From Vibrio cyclitrophicus (lineage in GTDB: Bacteria; Pseudomonadota; Gammaproteobacteria; Enterobacterales; Vibrionaceae), in NCBI GenBank assembly GCA_023206055.1, contig CP065367.1, positions 372,001 to 436,000 of the forward strand: a stretch of 64,000 bases of DNA, read 5' to 3'. The position numbers were made by a program, and so were the translations under genes. Each line of letters opens with the position of its first letter. Within the stretch, counting starts at the first letter, position 1. A model generated the notes under the pieces. The model saw nothing but the letters and a program-made list of their open reading frames with translations. It was not told the origin of the DNA and ran no database searches. Below, in pieces: positions 49,389 through 58,220 of this stretch.

Positions 49389-50846
49389 TTAAAGCTCGAA
49401 CTCGCCATTCATTTTTCGAAATAACCAATCTGGTACCTTGTTCCATGAACTGTAGTTTGGATTCTTAGTATGGATTTGTTCGCCTGAAGCCCAGATAGTC
49501 TCACCTGATTTTTCTCGCGTCACAGCCCAGAACAAATCCTCTTTCTGAAGCGTTAAGTAGTAAGTCACTTGCTTCGCAAACTCTTCACTGTCAATCAACA
49601 CACCAAACTCAACGTTGAGAAAGTCTGATCTTGGGTCGAAGTTAGAAGAGCCAATATAGGTGACACGCTCATCTAAAATTACTGTCTTGTTGTGGTAGTA
49701 AGTATCTACATGAAAGTAGTGGTCATCATTGATAGCTTGGCTTTTGTACTCGTAGATACTTATGCCCTTATCGAGTAAAGTCTGGCGGTGCTTTTCGTAA
49801 TACGCAGGCACAAAGCCCGAATCATTAGAAGCCGATGAATTGGTCAGTAAGGTGACTTCAGCTTGGCTCTCTCTAAGTGCATCGATGAATACAAACTGGT
49901 TATCGCTTGGCACCATGTAAGGCGTAGAAATCATAGCCTTAGAAGGTGTCGGTACTTTTTGCTTCATTAAGCGCTCTGTACGTTGACGAAAGTAGGGCTT
50001 GTTGTCATTCAGCTTCTCTAATGAATCAAATAAAGGCGTTACCGATGCGTTAATAAACCTTGGTTCGCTCAGGCGATTTATCTGTTGTTCGACATCGAAA
50101 GTAATCGGCTTTTTATTCTTCTCACCTTTATTTATAGCTTTGGTAAACGCTTTGTATTGGCCTTGTTCTTTGACTTTGATTCGTTCTCGAATTGGCACGA
50201 CATATTGGCTGTCCCAAAGTGCTTGGTAATTGTTGTCGAAAGACGCGATTACGTCACCTCGAAACAAAACGTCCATATCAAAGAAGTTGGCATTCTCGCT
50301 ATAGCCAAAGTAATCATTGCCGATGTTTCTTCCGCCTAAAATCATCGAGTGATGATCAACATTGAAGTACTTCTCGTGAAGCCGATTATCCAGTTGTTTT
50401 TGATGAGTGGAGAAGTTGAACGCACGACCAATCCAGCCCGCTTTACGTGACTCAAAAGGATTGAATAGTCGAATCTCTATATTAGGGTGTGAGTCCAATT
50501 CCGCTAGCCATTTATCATTAAAGACCAGTAGGTCATCTAAGGTAAGTCGGACGTGAACATCACGATCCGCCGCTTGCTTTAGCTCGTTTAGAAGCATCAA
50601 ACCTAGCGTGTCACGCTCCCAAGAGAAGTAAGTCATATCAATCGAGTGTTGTGCTTGGCGAACGAGGTCGATGCGACGAGCGAAGGCTTCTGGCGCTGTC
50701 GGGATCAGGTACACCTCAGCGTGATGTTCTGTGCTTTTCCAGTTTGCTTCGAAGTCAGGTTCAACATCGGGATAAGGTTGGGCGCAGCCAGTAACTAAGA
50801 TCGACAAAAATAGCACCATCAGCGCGTGAATACGAGTGAAGTACAT
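49389..50846 (-). CDS. Phospholipase D-family lipoprotein, cardiolipin-synthase-like
   Basis: 485 residues with lipobox LVTGC (Cys21). Both HKD motifs are intact: HEKYFNVD with the following GGRNIGNDYFG, and HNKTVILD with YIGSSNFDPRSDFLNVEFGV. Layout and length resemble E. coli ClsC (YmdC), which makes cardiolipin from phosphatidylethanolamine and phosphatidylglycerol together with YmdB. The lipid anchor is unlike ClsC and puts the enzyme outside the cytoplasm. ATG 50846 follows TGGAAC; the frame extends upstream without support. Last of three genes on this strand. Confidence 0.87.
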   Translation of the reverse strand: MYFTRIHALMVLFLSILVTGCAQPYPDVEPDFEANWKSTEHHAEVYLIPTAPEAFARRIDLVRQAQHSIDMTYFSWERDTLGLMLLNELKQAADRDVHVRLTLDDLLVFNDKWLAELDSHPNIEIRLFNPFESRKAGWIGRAFNFSTHQKQLDNRLHEKYFNVDHHSMILGGRNIGNDYFGYSENANFFDMDVLFRGDVIASFDNNYQALWDSQYVVPIRERIKVKEQGQYKAFTKAINKGEKNKKPITFDVEQQINRLSEPRFINASVTPLFDSLEKLNDNKPYFRQRTERLMKQKVPTPSKAMISTPYMVPSDNQFVFIDALRESQAEVTLLTNSSASNDSGFVPAYYEKHRQTLLDKGISIYEYKSQAINDDHYFHVDTYYHNKTVILDERVTYIGSSNFDPRSDFLNVEFGVLIDSEEFAKQVTYYLTLQKEDLFWAVTREKSGETIWASGEQIHTKNPNYSSWNKVPDWLFRKMNGEFEL

Positions 50847-50925
50847 TGTGATGTTCCATAAAAATAGGGTAGAGGTGACAATGGCCAGATAACTGGCCAT
50901 TGCGGGAGTGGTTGATGATTAAACG

Positions 50926-53184
50926 TTAGTCCTGATTAGGGACTTCGTAATCAGACATGTATTTTAAGGTAAGCCCAAGATCATTTAAGCCTTGAAGTCT
51001 ACCGTTAAGCATACTGCTATCTTCAGATTCGTTGAATCGAACATCCCAATTGTCTTCAATGGTTATTTGACCGTCACCATCGACGAACAGTACATTATCT
51101 TGTTGCTGGCTGTACTCATAGTCTGTAAACAGATTGTCGCTGAACCATAGGCGAGACATGTCGTTCATCAAAGCTTGGTCTTTTGAACTTAGGCTCACTT
51201 CTGAACCGTCTAGTTTATACGGTTTGTTGAAAATAAACGGCAGTTCTGAACCACCACAAGCACCGGATATACAAGCAAACGTTTTTAGCAGGTCACCGAT
51301 ATCTAAATCGCCATCTTCACCTTGAGTGTTGTATGTCCAAACGTTGAAGCTAGGCTTGAACGCAAAATGGTACATTGAAACTGGAGCGTATACGTCAGCG
51401 GTTTCAGTCGAACGAATCGCTTGGTTACGTGCTGGTGCTTGGAATAGCATGTTATTCATCAGTATTTTGAACTGAGACATGTTCTGCGCTGCACCACTCA
51501 GTTCGTTTTCCAACGCAGGAGTGTAGTCTGCGAGTTCAAGCAATGCGTTATTCATTTCAGAGTTACCTAGGCCAAAAAACAGCTTTGTCACGGCTTCATA
51601 TGCGGTGGATGGTAGTAAATCCAGCACATCACCGAGTTCGATCTGTGCTTGAACTTCTGCAGCAGACATTGCTGACACCATATCGATAATGCGTTGCTTA
51701 TTGCCATTAAGTTGCAGCCATACTGCGAGATCTAAACCTTGATTGTTTTCGCTTAGCGATTCAAAAGTACCGTTGTCCACATCTTCCTTTAATAGATCCA
51801 AAATGGTTGGAATTAGGAATGTCAGACTAGGCAGCATAGCCATCGTGTCCGCATCTTTTTCATTGTTACCAATGACGGTTGGTACTGAAAGGTTATCCAG
51901 CGCAGGTTGTGAGACCAGGTGATGACCTTTAGAAAATATTGATTTGTATTCGACATAGGGTGCGAAAGGTAACAAATTTGTCATTGGCGTATTATTGTCT
52001 GCACTTAATAATGGTATGCCGTTCTGCAATGTTAATACGCTGTCGACAACCCAATCTAATGTCTTGTTAATAGGGTCGAGTAATGTGTCACGCTGTGCTT
52101 CCATAATCGCACTGAGTGGTAGAGCTTTTTGTAGTTCTATGTAGTTGTCTACACAAAAGGTAGTCTCCACTTTATCATCCATCCCATCGACAATCGGCTT
52201 TAATATATCGCTGATATCATCAGGTAGTAATGGTATTATGAAATCTAAAGTATCCTTGATTTTGTTATCATCTGTCTTTGTTTCGAAAACACCAGTCGCT
52301 TCACAAATAGAAGTACTATTTGCTTCTGCTGAATCATAACTTTGATATTCAAAGCCATACGCATTACTTTGCATGATTGAACGTTTGAAGTAACCATTGT
52401 CACCGGCGATTGGCTCTTCACTATCGATTTGTTGAAGTATGCCCACAGACATCGCACCTGAGCCTTGTCCCATCAAAGTGACATCCTCAGCATTACCTCC
52501 AAATTTAGAAATGTTCTTGTTCACCCATTGAAGCGCACGTTTTTGATCACCAATGCCGAAATTACCACCTTTTTCGTCGTCTACCCACATAGATCCCAAA
52601 AGACCCAAACGGTAGTTAAATGTCACGTAAATAAACGGGTTACCTTCATCCGCGCCTTGCGCTACAACCGTATCACCTTGGATGAGCGGCTCTGCACCAG
52701 AACCGTATTCAAAGTCACCACCGTGGATGAATACATAAACCGGTAGGTCTGCATCAGCATCTACGCCTACTGGACGCCAAATGTTAAGGTTCAAACAGTC
52801 TTCAGATTGTGTCTGTGAAATGGTTTTTAATTGTGGGCAAGCATCACCAAACGAAGTGGCATCGACGATGCCTGCTGAGTTCAGCAGCTCAGTCACTTCT
52901 ACAATGCCACTGTGGTCAAAACGTTCAGCTTTCGCAAAACGAATACCTTTAAAGGTTTCAACAGAAGCCAGTTTGTCGTCTTCGGTATTTGAAGTTATAA
53001 CCAGCTCTTCTTTGGTCGCTTTAATCGTTACGTCACCGATTTGAGCATCAAATGGTTCAGCGGGTGCCGGAACTAAAGGTTCGGGCTTGTCTGGGAATGG
53101 AACTGTAGGGGCAGTATCAGTATCGCAACCTGCTAACGCAGCAGCAATAGTAAGGGCGATCATAGAGCGGTATGCAATAGTCAT
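50926..53184 (-). CDS. Type-B carboxylesterase-like lipoprotein, catalytic histidine apparently lost
   Basis: 752 residues with lipobox LAGC (Cys20) and a Pro-rich linker. The alpha/beta-hydrolase core shows EDCLNLNIWRP, the oxyanion loop FIHGGDFEYGSG, and nucleophile Ser242 in GQGSGA (family norm GESAGA). Where the family has the histidine in G-x-x-H-G-x-E-x-x-F-x-F, this protein reads GACGGSELPFIF, placing Gly644 at the histidine position. The protein is also some 200 residues longer than usual because of inserts in the middle. It may be a non-catalytic member or use another residue. Between the barrel gene and the phospholipase gene, same strand. Confidence 0.85.
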   Translation of the reverse strand: MTIAYRSMIALTIAAALAGCDTDTAPTVPFPDKPEPLVPAPAEPFDAQIGDVTIKATKEELVITSNTEDDKLASVETFKGIRFAKAERFDHSGIVEVTELLNSAGIVDATSFGDACPQLKTISQTQSEDCLNLNIWRPVGVDADADLPVYVFIHGGDFEYGSGAEPLIQGDTVVAQGADEGNPFIYVTFNYRLGLLGSMWVDDEKGGNFGIGDQKRALQWVNKNISKFGGNAEDVTLMGQGSGAMSVGILQQIDSEEPIAGDNGYFKRSIMQSNAYGFEYQSYDSAEANSTSICEATGVFETKTDDNKIKDTLDFIIPLLPDDISDILKPIVDGMDDKVETTFCVDNYIELQKALPLSAIMEAQRDTLLDPINKTLDWVVDSVLTLQNGIPLLSADNNTPMTNLLPFAPYVEYKSIFSKGHHLVSQPALDNLSVPTVIGNNEKDADTMAMLPSLTFLIPTILDLLKEDVDNGTFESLSENNQGLDLAVWLQLNGNKQRIIDMVSAMSAAEVQAQIELGDVLDLLPSTAYEAVTKLFFGLGNSEMNNALLELADYTPALENELSGAAQNMSQFKILMNNMLFQAPARNQAIRSTETADVYAPVSMYHFAFKPSFNVWTYNTQGEDGDLDIGDLLKTFACISGACGGSELPFIFNKPYKLDGSEVSLSSKDQALMNDMSRLWFSDNLFTDYEYSQQQDNVLFVDGDGQITIEDNWDVRFNESEDSSMLNGRLQGLNDLGLTLKYMSDYEVPNQD

Positions 53185-53312
53185 AAAAAAGTTTCCACAA
53201 TAGTATTCGGCGTAGTCTGTTTAATCGTCATCTACGTAGTAACAGAGCTACAAAATTTCTTATCAAAAACAACCTGGTTTTAAGGGCTAGGCTGGTATCC
53301 CAAGCTCAATGA

Positions 53313-54971
53313 CTAGAATCGGTAGCCAAGATTCAGCGTTACAGCCGAACGAGTTTCACCTTTGTTGTACAACACGGTCATGTTGTAATGCTTGCCGATC
53401 TGTTTGTTAACCCCTGTCAGGAATGCCCACTGATCGATGTCGACACCAACGTCATAATCAAATTCGATGTCATCGGTTTTTACAGTGCCTTGCATACGAG
53501 AATTTAAACCTTGGTATTCAGCACCAACGAAAAATTGAGCTCGATAATCGACAAACTGGTAACCCAGCATGGGTTGAACCGTAACAATGCCATCGCCCCA
53601 ATCATCTATTCCTTTCAGGCGTGTTTGTGAATAAGTACCTGTAACTGAGGCAAAGAACTCTTTGTAACCAACAGATAATGTGGTGCCCGCACCGCGCAAG
53701 TCATATTCAAGATGAAGTGGTACATTCAAACGACCACTGTTACATAAGGCAGAAACACCTTCGCAAAGTGCGTTACCTAGCCCAGGCAATTTGTCATTGA
53801 GTTTGTCTTTTAGATATTCACCTGCTGCGCCGGTATAAGCCGCATCCACATTCGCATCAACGTTTACCTTTCCTACATATCCGAATACATTCCAGAATGG
53901 CAGGATATTTACGTCACCGCGTATCGAAATGCTTTCTGCTTTAACTGTCGCAACGCTATCTTCAGGATCAAATAAGTCATTTAAGCGAACACCACCAATC
54001 ACGTAATCAGTCATTGGAACGTCCATGTCTTGGTTGCGATAAGCCACTGATACACCGAATGGAAGAGGCAAATCAATGCCTTGACGGCGCACCATGTCAC
54101 CCATTAATGGGAAAATGCGGTCTAACTTCACGCTCGCTTCTAACATTCGTGGATCTGATACTTCTTGAAGTCTCTCTTCGTTGACCACTTGTACGCCGTT
54201 ATCGTCTTCATAAAACGCGACGGGTTCAACTAAACTCGTCATCTTCATGGGTTTGTTCTTTGATGTACCTATGACTTCAGTTGCTTTACTTGCAATAACA
54301 ACCTTTCCAGAATCCAATGTGTGGAACTCAATCTCTTGACGATAGTTTTCTACTTTGTATACGTGGTGATTAAATGGCTTATCGTTAGTGATCAGCATGC
54401 GCTTAGGTACGCCATCGATTAACTCAATGTCGACATTCAAAAAGCGGAAATACGCGATGTCTTGAGGCAGTCCATACTTCGAATAATCGAAGCTGATGAT
54501 TACTTTGTTATCGTCAATTTCTTTCACGCGCACTGAAGATGAATCAAAGCTTTCTGCGTAATCACGTAAACGATATTCGGTACGTGTGAACGCTTCGATC
54601 TCATCGAGTAAGTTTTCGTTCTCATCGAGTTCTTCTGGGTTGTATTTGATACGAAGATCGATGTTGCCTTTGCTGTCGGTGTTCTTGACAAGGTAGACGC
54701 TTGAGTCACGAACTTCATCACCAACTTGCAGAGTACGATGTGCGTGTTCAACTAGGTGCTCACCTTGTACTAGTGAGCTGATTGCTAGCTTTGGCAATTC
54801 ATGACTGATGCCATATTTGTCGAACAGTACTCGACCTTGCTCTTTGACTTCGGTGTAAGTCTTGGTTTCTGTTGCTGACGCAAAAGTGGGAGTAGTAAGT
54901 AATAGGGCGCTCGCTAACACAGAAAGAGTATGGGTCTTACAGGCGCTGTTGCGGATTTCAAAAAAACTCAT
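53313..54971 (-). CDS. Exported outer-membrane beta-barrel protein, unknown family
   Basis: About 552 residues. ATG 54971 follows GGAAACCGTC and begins a signal peptide cut near ASA. A mixed periplasmic part (about 25-290) is followed by a C-terminal barrel-like region of alternating strands ending in the aromatic signature TLNLGYRF, typical of outer-membrane proteins. Two cysteines (CEGVSALC) may form a surface disulfide. I do not recognise a named family. It leads a same-strand set with the esterase-like and phospholipase-like lipoproteins, gaps 128 and 79 bases. Possible lipid or small-molecule transporter (inference). Confidence 0.75.
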   Translation of the reverse strand: MSFFEIRNSACKTHTLSVLASALLLTTPTFASATETKTYTEVKEQGRVLFDKYGISHELPKLAISSLVQGEHLVEHAHRTLQVGDEVRDSSVYLVKNTDSKGNIDLRIKYNPEELDENENLLDEIEAFTRTEYRLRDYAESFDSSSVRVKEIDDNKVIISFDYSKYGLPQDIAYFRFLNVDIELIDGVPKRMLITNDKPFNHHVYKVENYRQEIEFHTLDSGKVVIASKATEVIGTSKNKPMKMTSLVEPVAFYEDDNGVQVVNEERLQEVSDPRMLEASVKLDRIFPLMGDMVRRQGIDLPLPFGVSVAYRNQDMDVPMTDYVIGGVRLNDLFDPEDSVATVKAESISIRGDVNILPFWNVFGYVGKVNVDANVDAAYTGAAGEYLKDKLNDKLPGLGNALCEGVSALCNSGRLNVPLHLEYDLRGAGTTLSVGYKEFFASVTGTYSQTRLKGIDDWGDGIVTVQPMLGYQFVDYRAQFFVGAEYQGLNSRMQGTVKTDDIEFDYDVGVDIDQWAFLTGVNKQIGKHYNMTVLYNKGETRSAVTLNLGYRF

Positions 54972-55232
54972 GACGGTTTCCACGCTGAGTGGCCTCAAAC
55001 CTTCGAGGCTCAAACAGTCGATGTAAAACTGAACTTCGTGTTCAGTTGTTATGTATCTATCCATTAGGATTGCTAGTGTGAATGTCGCGACTAAAAATGC
55101 ATTGCGTCAATCAATGAGAGGATTTTAAGAGTAGGTGGCAGATCGCGTTAATCGCGTTTGATGGACGCTATCCTACGTTAATAAATAACCATCATAATAT
55201 TTTGATTTATATGGTTTTTATCGGATATAAAA

Positions 55233-55265
55233 ACGGCCTGCTAAGTGAAATACTTGGCAGACCGT
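55233..55265 (-). terminator. Terminator after the FUSC gene set
   Basis: The arms ACGGCCTGCTAAGT and ACTTGGCAGACCGT pair with two G-U pairs; on the minus strand TTTTTATA follows. The gap 54972-55293 otherwise holds only the promoter of the barrel protein gene. Confidence 0.8.
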
Positions 55266-55293
55266 ATTGTTGTAGTGGTTTATGTATCAAGCT

Positions 55294-56649
55294 TTAAGCG
55301 GTGACCTTCACTCTAAATAGATCAGTAAACAGCTTGGCGATCATTAAAATAATTAAAATATTAACCAACATTAAAAGCGGTGTTTCAATTTGGTAAACGG
55401 GCGTAAGGTTGAGAGCTCCAGATGTAAGAACAACCAATAAGTTAATACCCAAAATTCGATGTATCATGAGCTTAGGTGTCGCGAACACTTTCCAAATCAC
55501 CATAATGTTAAGGAAGTAGAATAGACCCAGCTCCCATAACTCTGTCATTAATGGCATCACAAAGATGTACTGCAACAGAATCACCGATCCTGTGCCCAAA
55601 ACACCATAGAAGGCATCCTTAATAACGCTTGGTGGCATGGTCGGCACCATAGAAGAGAATACACCGGCTAACATAGGAAATATAAAACCACCCGGAACTG
55701 GAAGATAAATCCAAATCAAGAGCGATGTGATAAACATCGACACGCCTTGCAGCACTTTGCGTCCATCTTCATTCAAATGTTCAACAAACGTGCGATGAGC
55801 ATGATGCCAAGACACTTCTTTATGATCACCCATTACATTAGGCTCACCTTCCACAAGCGATTGGTCTGGTGTTAATACATCGAACGTCTTCAAGTTGTTA
55901 GTTAGAACTGTCCATTGGATGCCTAAGTCTGATTCGATGTTACTTTGTTTGAGTAATGTATCCTGGATATGCGCCATTTCATCGATGCGCAAACTCCATG
56001 CTTGGATGTTCTCTTTAAGGTGGTAACTTCCGGTCAGTGGCAGATCTAAAAGTTGATACAGCTTATCAATATTCGCAGTGTTGCTTTCAAGTGCGGCAAT
56101 GTCGATGTCGCCTGTTTTTTCCATCGCATCTAACAACGCTTGTTTACTCGTTTCGAAACGTTGTACAAAGTTGAGCTCTGTATTCACAGGCCACAGGATG
56201 CGATACACAAAAGAGAACACCACAACACCTAGTAGTGTCTCTTGAAGTCGAAGGACAGCAAAATGAAAGGTGGTTTGGCTATCAAACCCACCCATGCAAG
56301 CAACAATCGAACACACGGCAAATCCAATTGAAAAGATATAGCCGTATTTCTCGTCGCTCGACATGAAGATACACACCCCAAGGAACAGGGTGAAAAATGT
56401 TAGAAACAAGAAACGATCTTGAGAAAACATGGCGATAAGGAAGAAGGCATAACCGGTCCCTAACAAGGTTCCCATTAACCGGTTATGGCCTTTGTTTATT
56501 GAATGGGCAAAGCTCTCGTTCAATGCCATCACTGCAACGGCTATCGCCGCCCAATACGGTTTTTCCCAACCAAACCACAACGCTAGGCAGATTGCGATAA
56601 CGATAGAAAGTGCGGCTTTAATCGCGTCTTTAGTCGATGCAGTGAACAT
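55294..56649 (-). CDS. FUSC-family efflux transporter, AaeB-like
   Basis: 451-residue inner-membrane protein, two blocks of membrane helices (about residues 10-165 and 310-445) separated by a cytoplasmic helical domain, the fusaric-acid-resistance layout. The N-terminal WFGWEKPYWAAIAVAVMALNESFAHSINKG segment is characteristic. It is shorter than E. coli AaeB (655 residues). ATG 56649 follows AGGTGATTCTT; a GTG three codons earlier is less likely. With the adaptor and DUF1656 gene it forms a three-gene set for aromatic or weak-acid export. Confidence 0.88.
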   Translation of the reverse strand: MFTASTKDAIKAALSIVIAICLALWFGWEKPYWAAIAVAVMALNESFAHSINKGHNRLMGTLLGTGYAFFLIAMFSQDRFLFLTFFTLFLGVCIFMSSDEKYGYIFSIGFAVCSIVACMGGFDSQTTFHFAVLRLQETLLGVVVFSFVYRILWPVNTELNFVQRFETSKQALLDAMEKTGDIDIAALESNTANIDKLYQLLDLPLTGSYHLKENIQAWSLRIDEMAHIQDTLLKQSNIESDLGIQWTVLTNNLKTFDVLTPDQSLVEGEPNVMGDHKEVSWHHAHRTFVEHLNEDGRKVLQGVSMFITSLLIWIYLPVPGGFIFPMLAGVFSSMVPTMPPSVIKDAFYGVLGTGSVILLQYIFVMPLMTELWELGLFYFLNIMVIWKVFATPKLMIHRILGINLLVVLTSGALNLTPVYQIETPLLMLVNILIILMIAKLFTDLFRVKVTA

Positions 56650-56658
56650 AAGAATCAC

Positions 56659-57525
56659 CTAGCTATTTTTGATTATTTTGATTGAGGCAGTCATACCAAC
56701 ACGCAGTTGTACGTCTTCTGGTATTTTGTCTAACTTTACTTTGATAGGGATGCGTTGAGCTAGACGTATCCATTGGAAGTTTGGATTCACGTTTGGCAAT
56801 AAATCATTACCTGTGCTGCCATCTTGCTTAGCAATACCAAAGCCAATGCTTTTTATATGTCCTTCTAGTTGAACATTGTTGTGCATCATTAAGGTGACAT
56901 AGGCTGTGTCCTGAGCATCGACGCCGACTAAATCAGTCTCTTTGAAATAACCTTCAATCCAAAAGCTATCTTCATCAATTAGCGCAACCACAGGTGAATT
57001 CGCGACGACTTGAGAACCCACGCGTGGGGTCAGGTTAGTAATATAGCCGTTAGTCGGTGCATATACTTTGGTGTACTCAAGGTTAAGATGTGCTTCTTCT
57101 ACGTTGGCTTTTGCCAGTTCGACATTCGCGGTGCTGGTTTCTACCGCGTTGTTTAAGTTGTTTAGAGTGAGCACGGGGACGGCACCGGGCGTTCTTTTCT
57201 CTAAATTCAAGGCACGTTGTTCTTCGTTTTTGGCTTTAGCGAGTAGGGCAAACGCTTGTTTTTGAGTCGCAAGTGCTTTTCTGTAGGTAGCCTTGTAAAT
57301 ACTCGGATCGATTTCAAAAAGAAGATCGCCTTTCTTCACTTTCGAGTTGTCTTCGACATGCACTTCAATGACTTGCCCCGTTACTCGTGGTGTAATCGAG
57401 ACAATATAAGCACTAACTTGTCCGTCTCTAGTCCACGGGTTACTTGAATACGACTGGTAATAGCTATAAACCACAGTTCCCGCAGCAGCCAATAATAAAA
57501 GTGTGATGAGATAACGTTTGATCAC
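56659..57525 (-). CDS. HlyD-family membrane-fusion protein, AaeA-like
   Basis: 288 residues: one N-terminal membrane helix (about 5-25), the lipoyl halves (TPRVTGQVIEVHVEDNSKVKKGDLLFEIDP and YTKVYAPTNGYITNL), an alpha-hairpin between them and a barrel domain ending in VGMTASIKI. It would join the FUSC transporter to an outer-membrane channel. It begins 10 bases after the DUF1656 gene and is followed 9 bases later by the FUSC start. Confidence 0.9.
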   Translation of the reverse strand: MIKRYLITLLLLAAAGTVVYSYYQSYSSNPWTRDGQVSAYIVSITPRVTGQVIEVHVEDNSKVKKGDLLFEIDPSIYKATYRKALATQKQAFALLAKAKNEEQRALNLEKRTPGAVPVLTLNNLNNAVETSTANVELAKANVEEAHLNLEYTKVYAPTNGYITNLTPRVGSQVVANSPVVALIDEDSFWIEGYFKETDLVGVDAQDTAYVTLMMHNNVQLEGHIKSIGFGIAKQDGSTGNDLLPNVNPNFQWIRLAQRIPIKVKLDKIPEDVQLRVGMTASIKIIKNS

Positions 57526-57535
57526 AGTAAGTGCC

Positions 57536-57748
57536 TCAAAAAATGGTAATAAAATGGCCGATAGCGCCAGTAAAAATCACGATCAAGCTCAGTTCTGCTA
57601 TTGCAGGAAAGGCGACGTACTTATGAAGGCCAAACCTAGTAGCGATTGACCCTGTTAGCATGGTCAATATGTAAGCCAGTGCGATAACCAATAACAGCGG
57701 TGGGAAGTAGACTTCACCCCACACAAGTTCATGTGGCATTGTGTTCAT
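57536..57748 (-). CDS. DUF1656 small membrane protein, AaeX-like
   Basis: 70 residues with two membrane helices and the family pattern HELVWGEVYFPPLL. It is the first gene of an AaeX-AaeA-AaeB order, which in E. coli forms a p-hydroxybenzoic acid efflux pump. ATG 57748 is chosen; the frame extends 16 codons upstream without a ribosome site. No LysR-type aaeR gene is next to it. Confidence 0.82.
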   Translation of the reverse strand: MNTMPHELVWGEVYFPPLLLVIALAYILTMLTGSIATRFGLHKYVAFPAIAELSLIVIFTGAIGHFITIF

Positions 57749-58220
57749 GGTTCTTTTCTCTATTTGTTTGATGAATACAAAGATAACGGAGTTCAATTTA
57801 TTGTGATAATCGCGTAAAGAGGACCGGATCCATCAAAAATCCGACTTTATTCGGTGACTATGCCAACTGCATGTTTGTTTAGTGCTGAAAGCCAGTAAAA
57901 CAAGCGTAGGTAGGTTGTTACTCTGGATGTTAAAACACCTGATTAAATTTGATTTCGAAAATTATCTATTTTTGTTGGCTTTAGACAAATTAAGTTAAAA
58001 CAATCACTTCAGAGGTAAATCACACTTCAATAACTCTCCAAACAGTCGAAGTGATGATCTGATCCATCAAATGAGATTACATATTAAAACCTTTTTTTCT
58101 TAATATTCGGTTCGAAGCAACGAGATGCTTTGTTTATTTTGAATAATCCAACAAATATCATTATTAAGTTATTCGTTAGATTATTTACTCCTTATATTTA
58201 GTAACAAGAGTAAATTTGTC
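57749..58220. promoter_or_regulatory. Shared promoter region of the AaeXAB-like and AspT genes
   Basis: 472 bases without a gene. The 11-mer GATCCATCAAA is repeated at 57828-57838 and 58061-58071, and CACTTCA occurs twice between them with GAAGTG nearby. Both divergent promoters must lie here. No recognised operator found. Confidence 0.45.
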
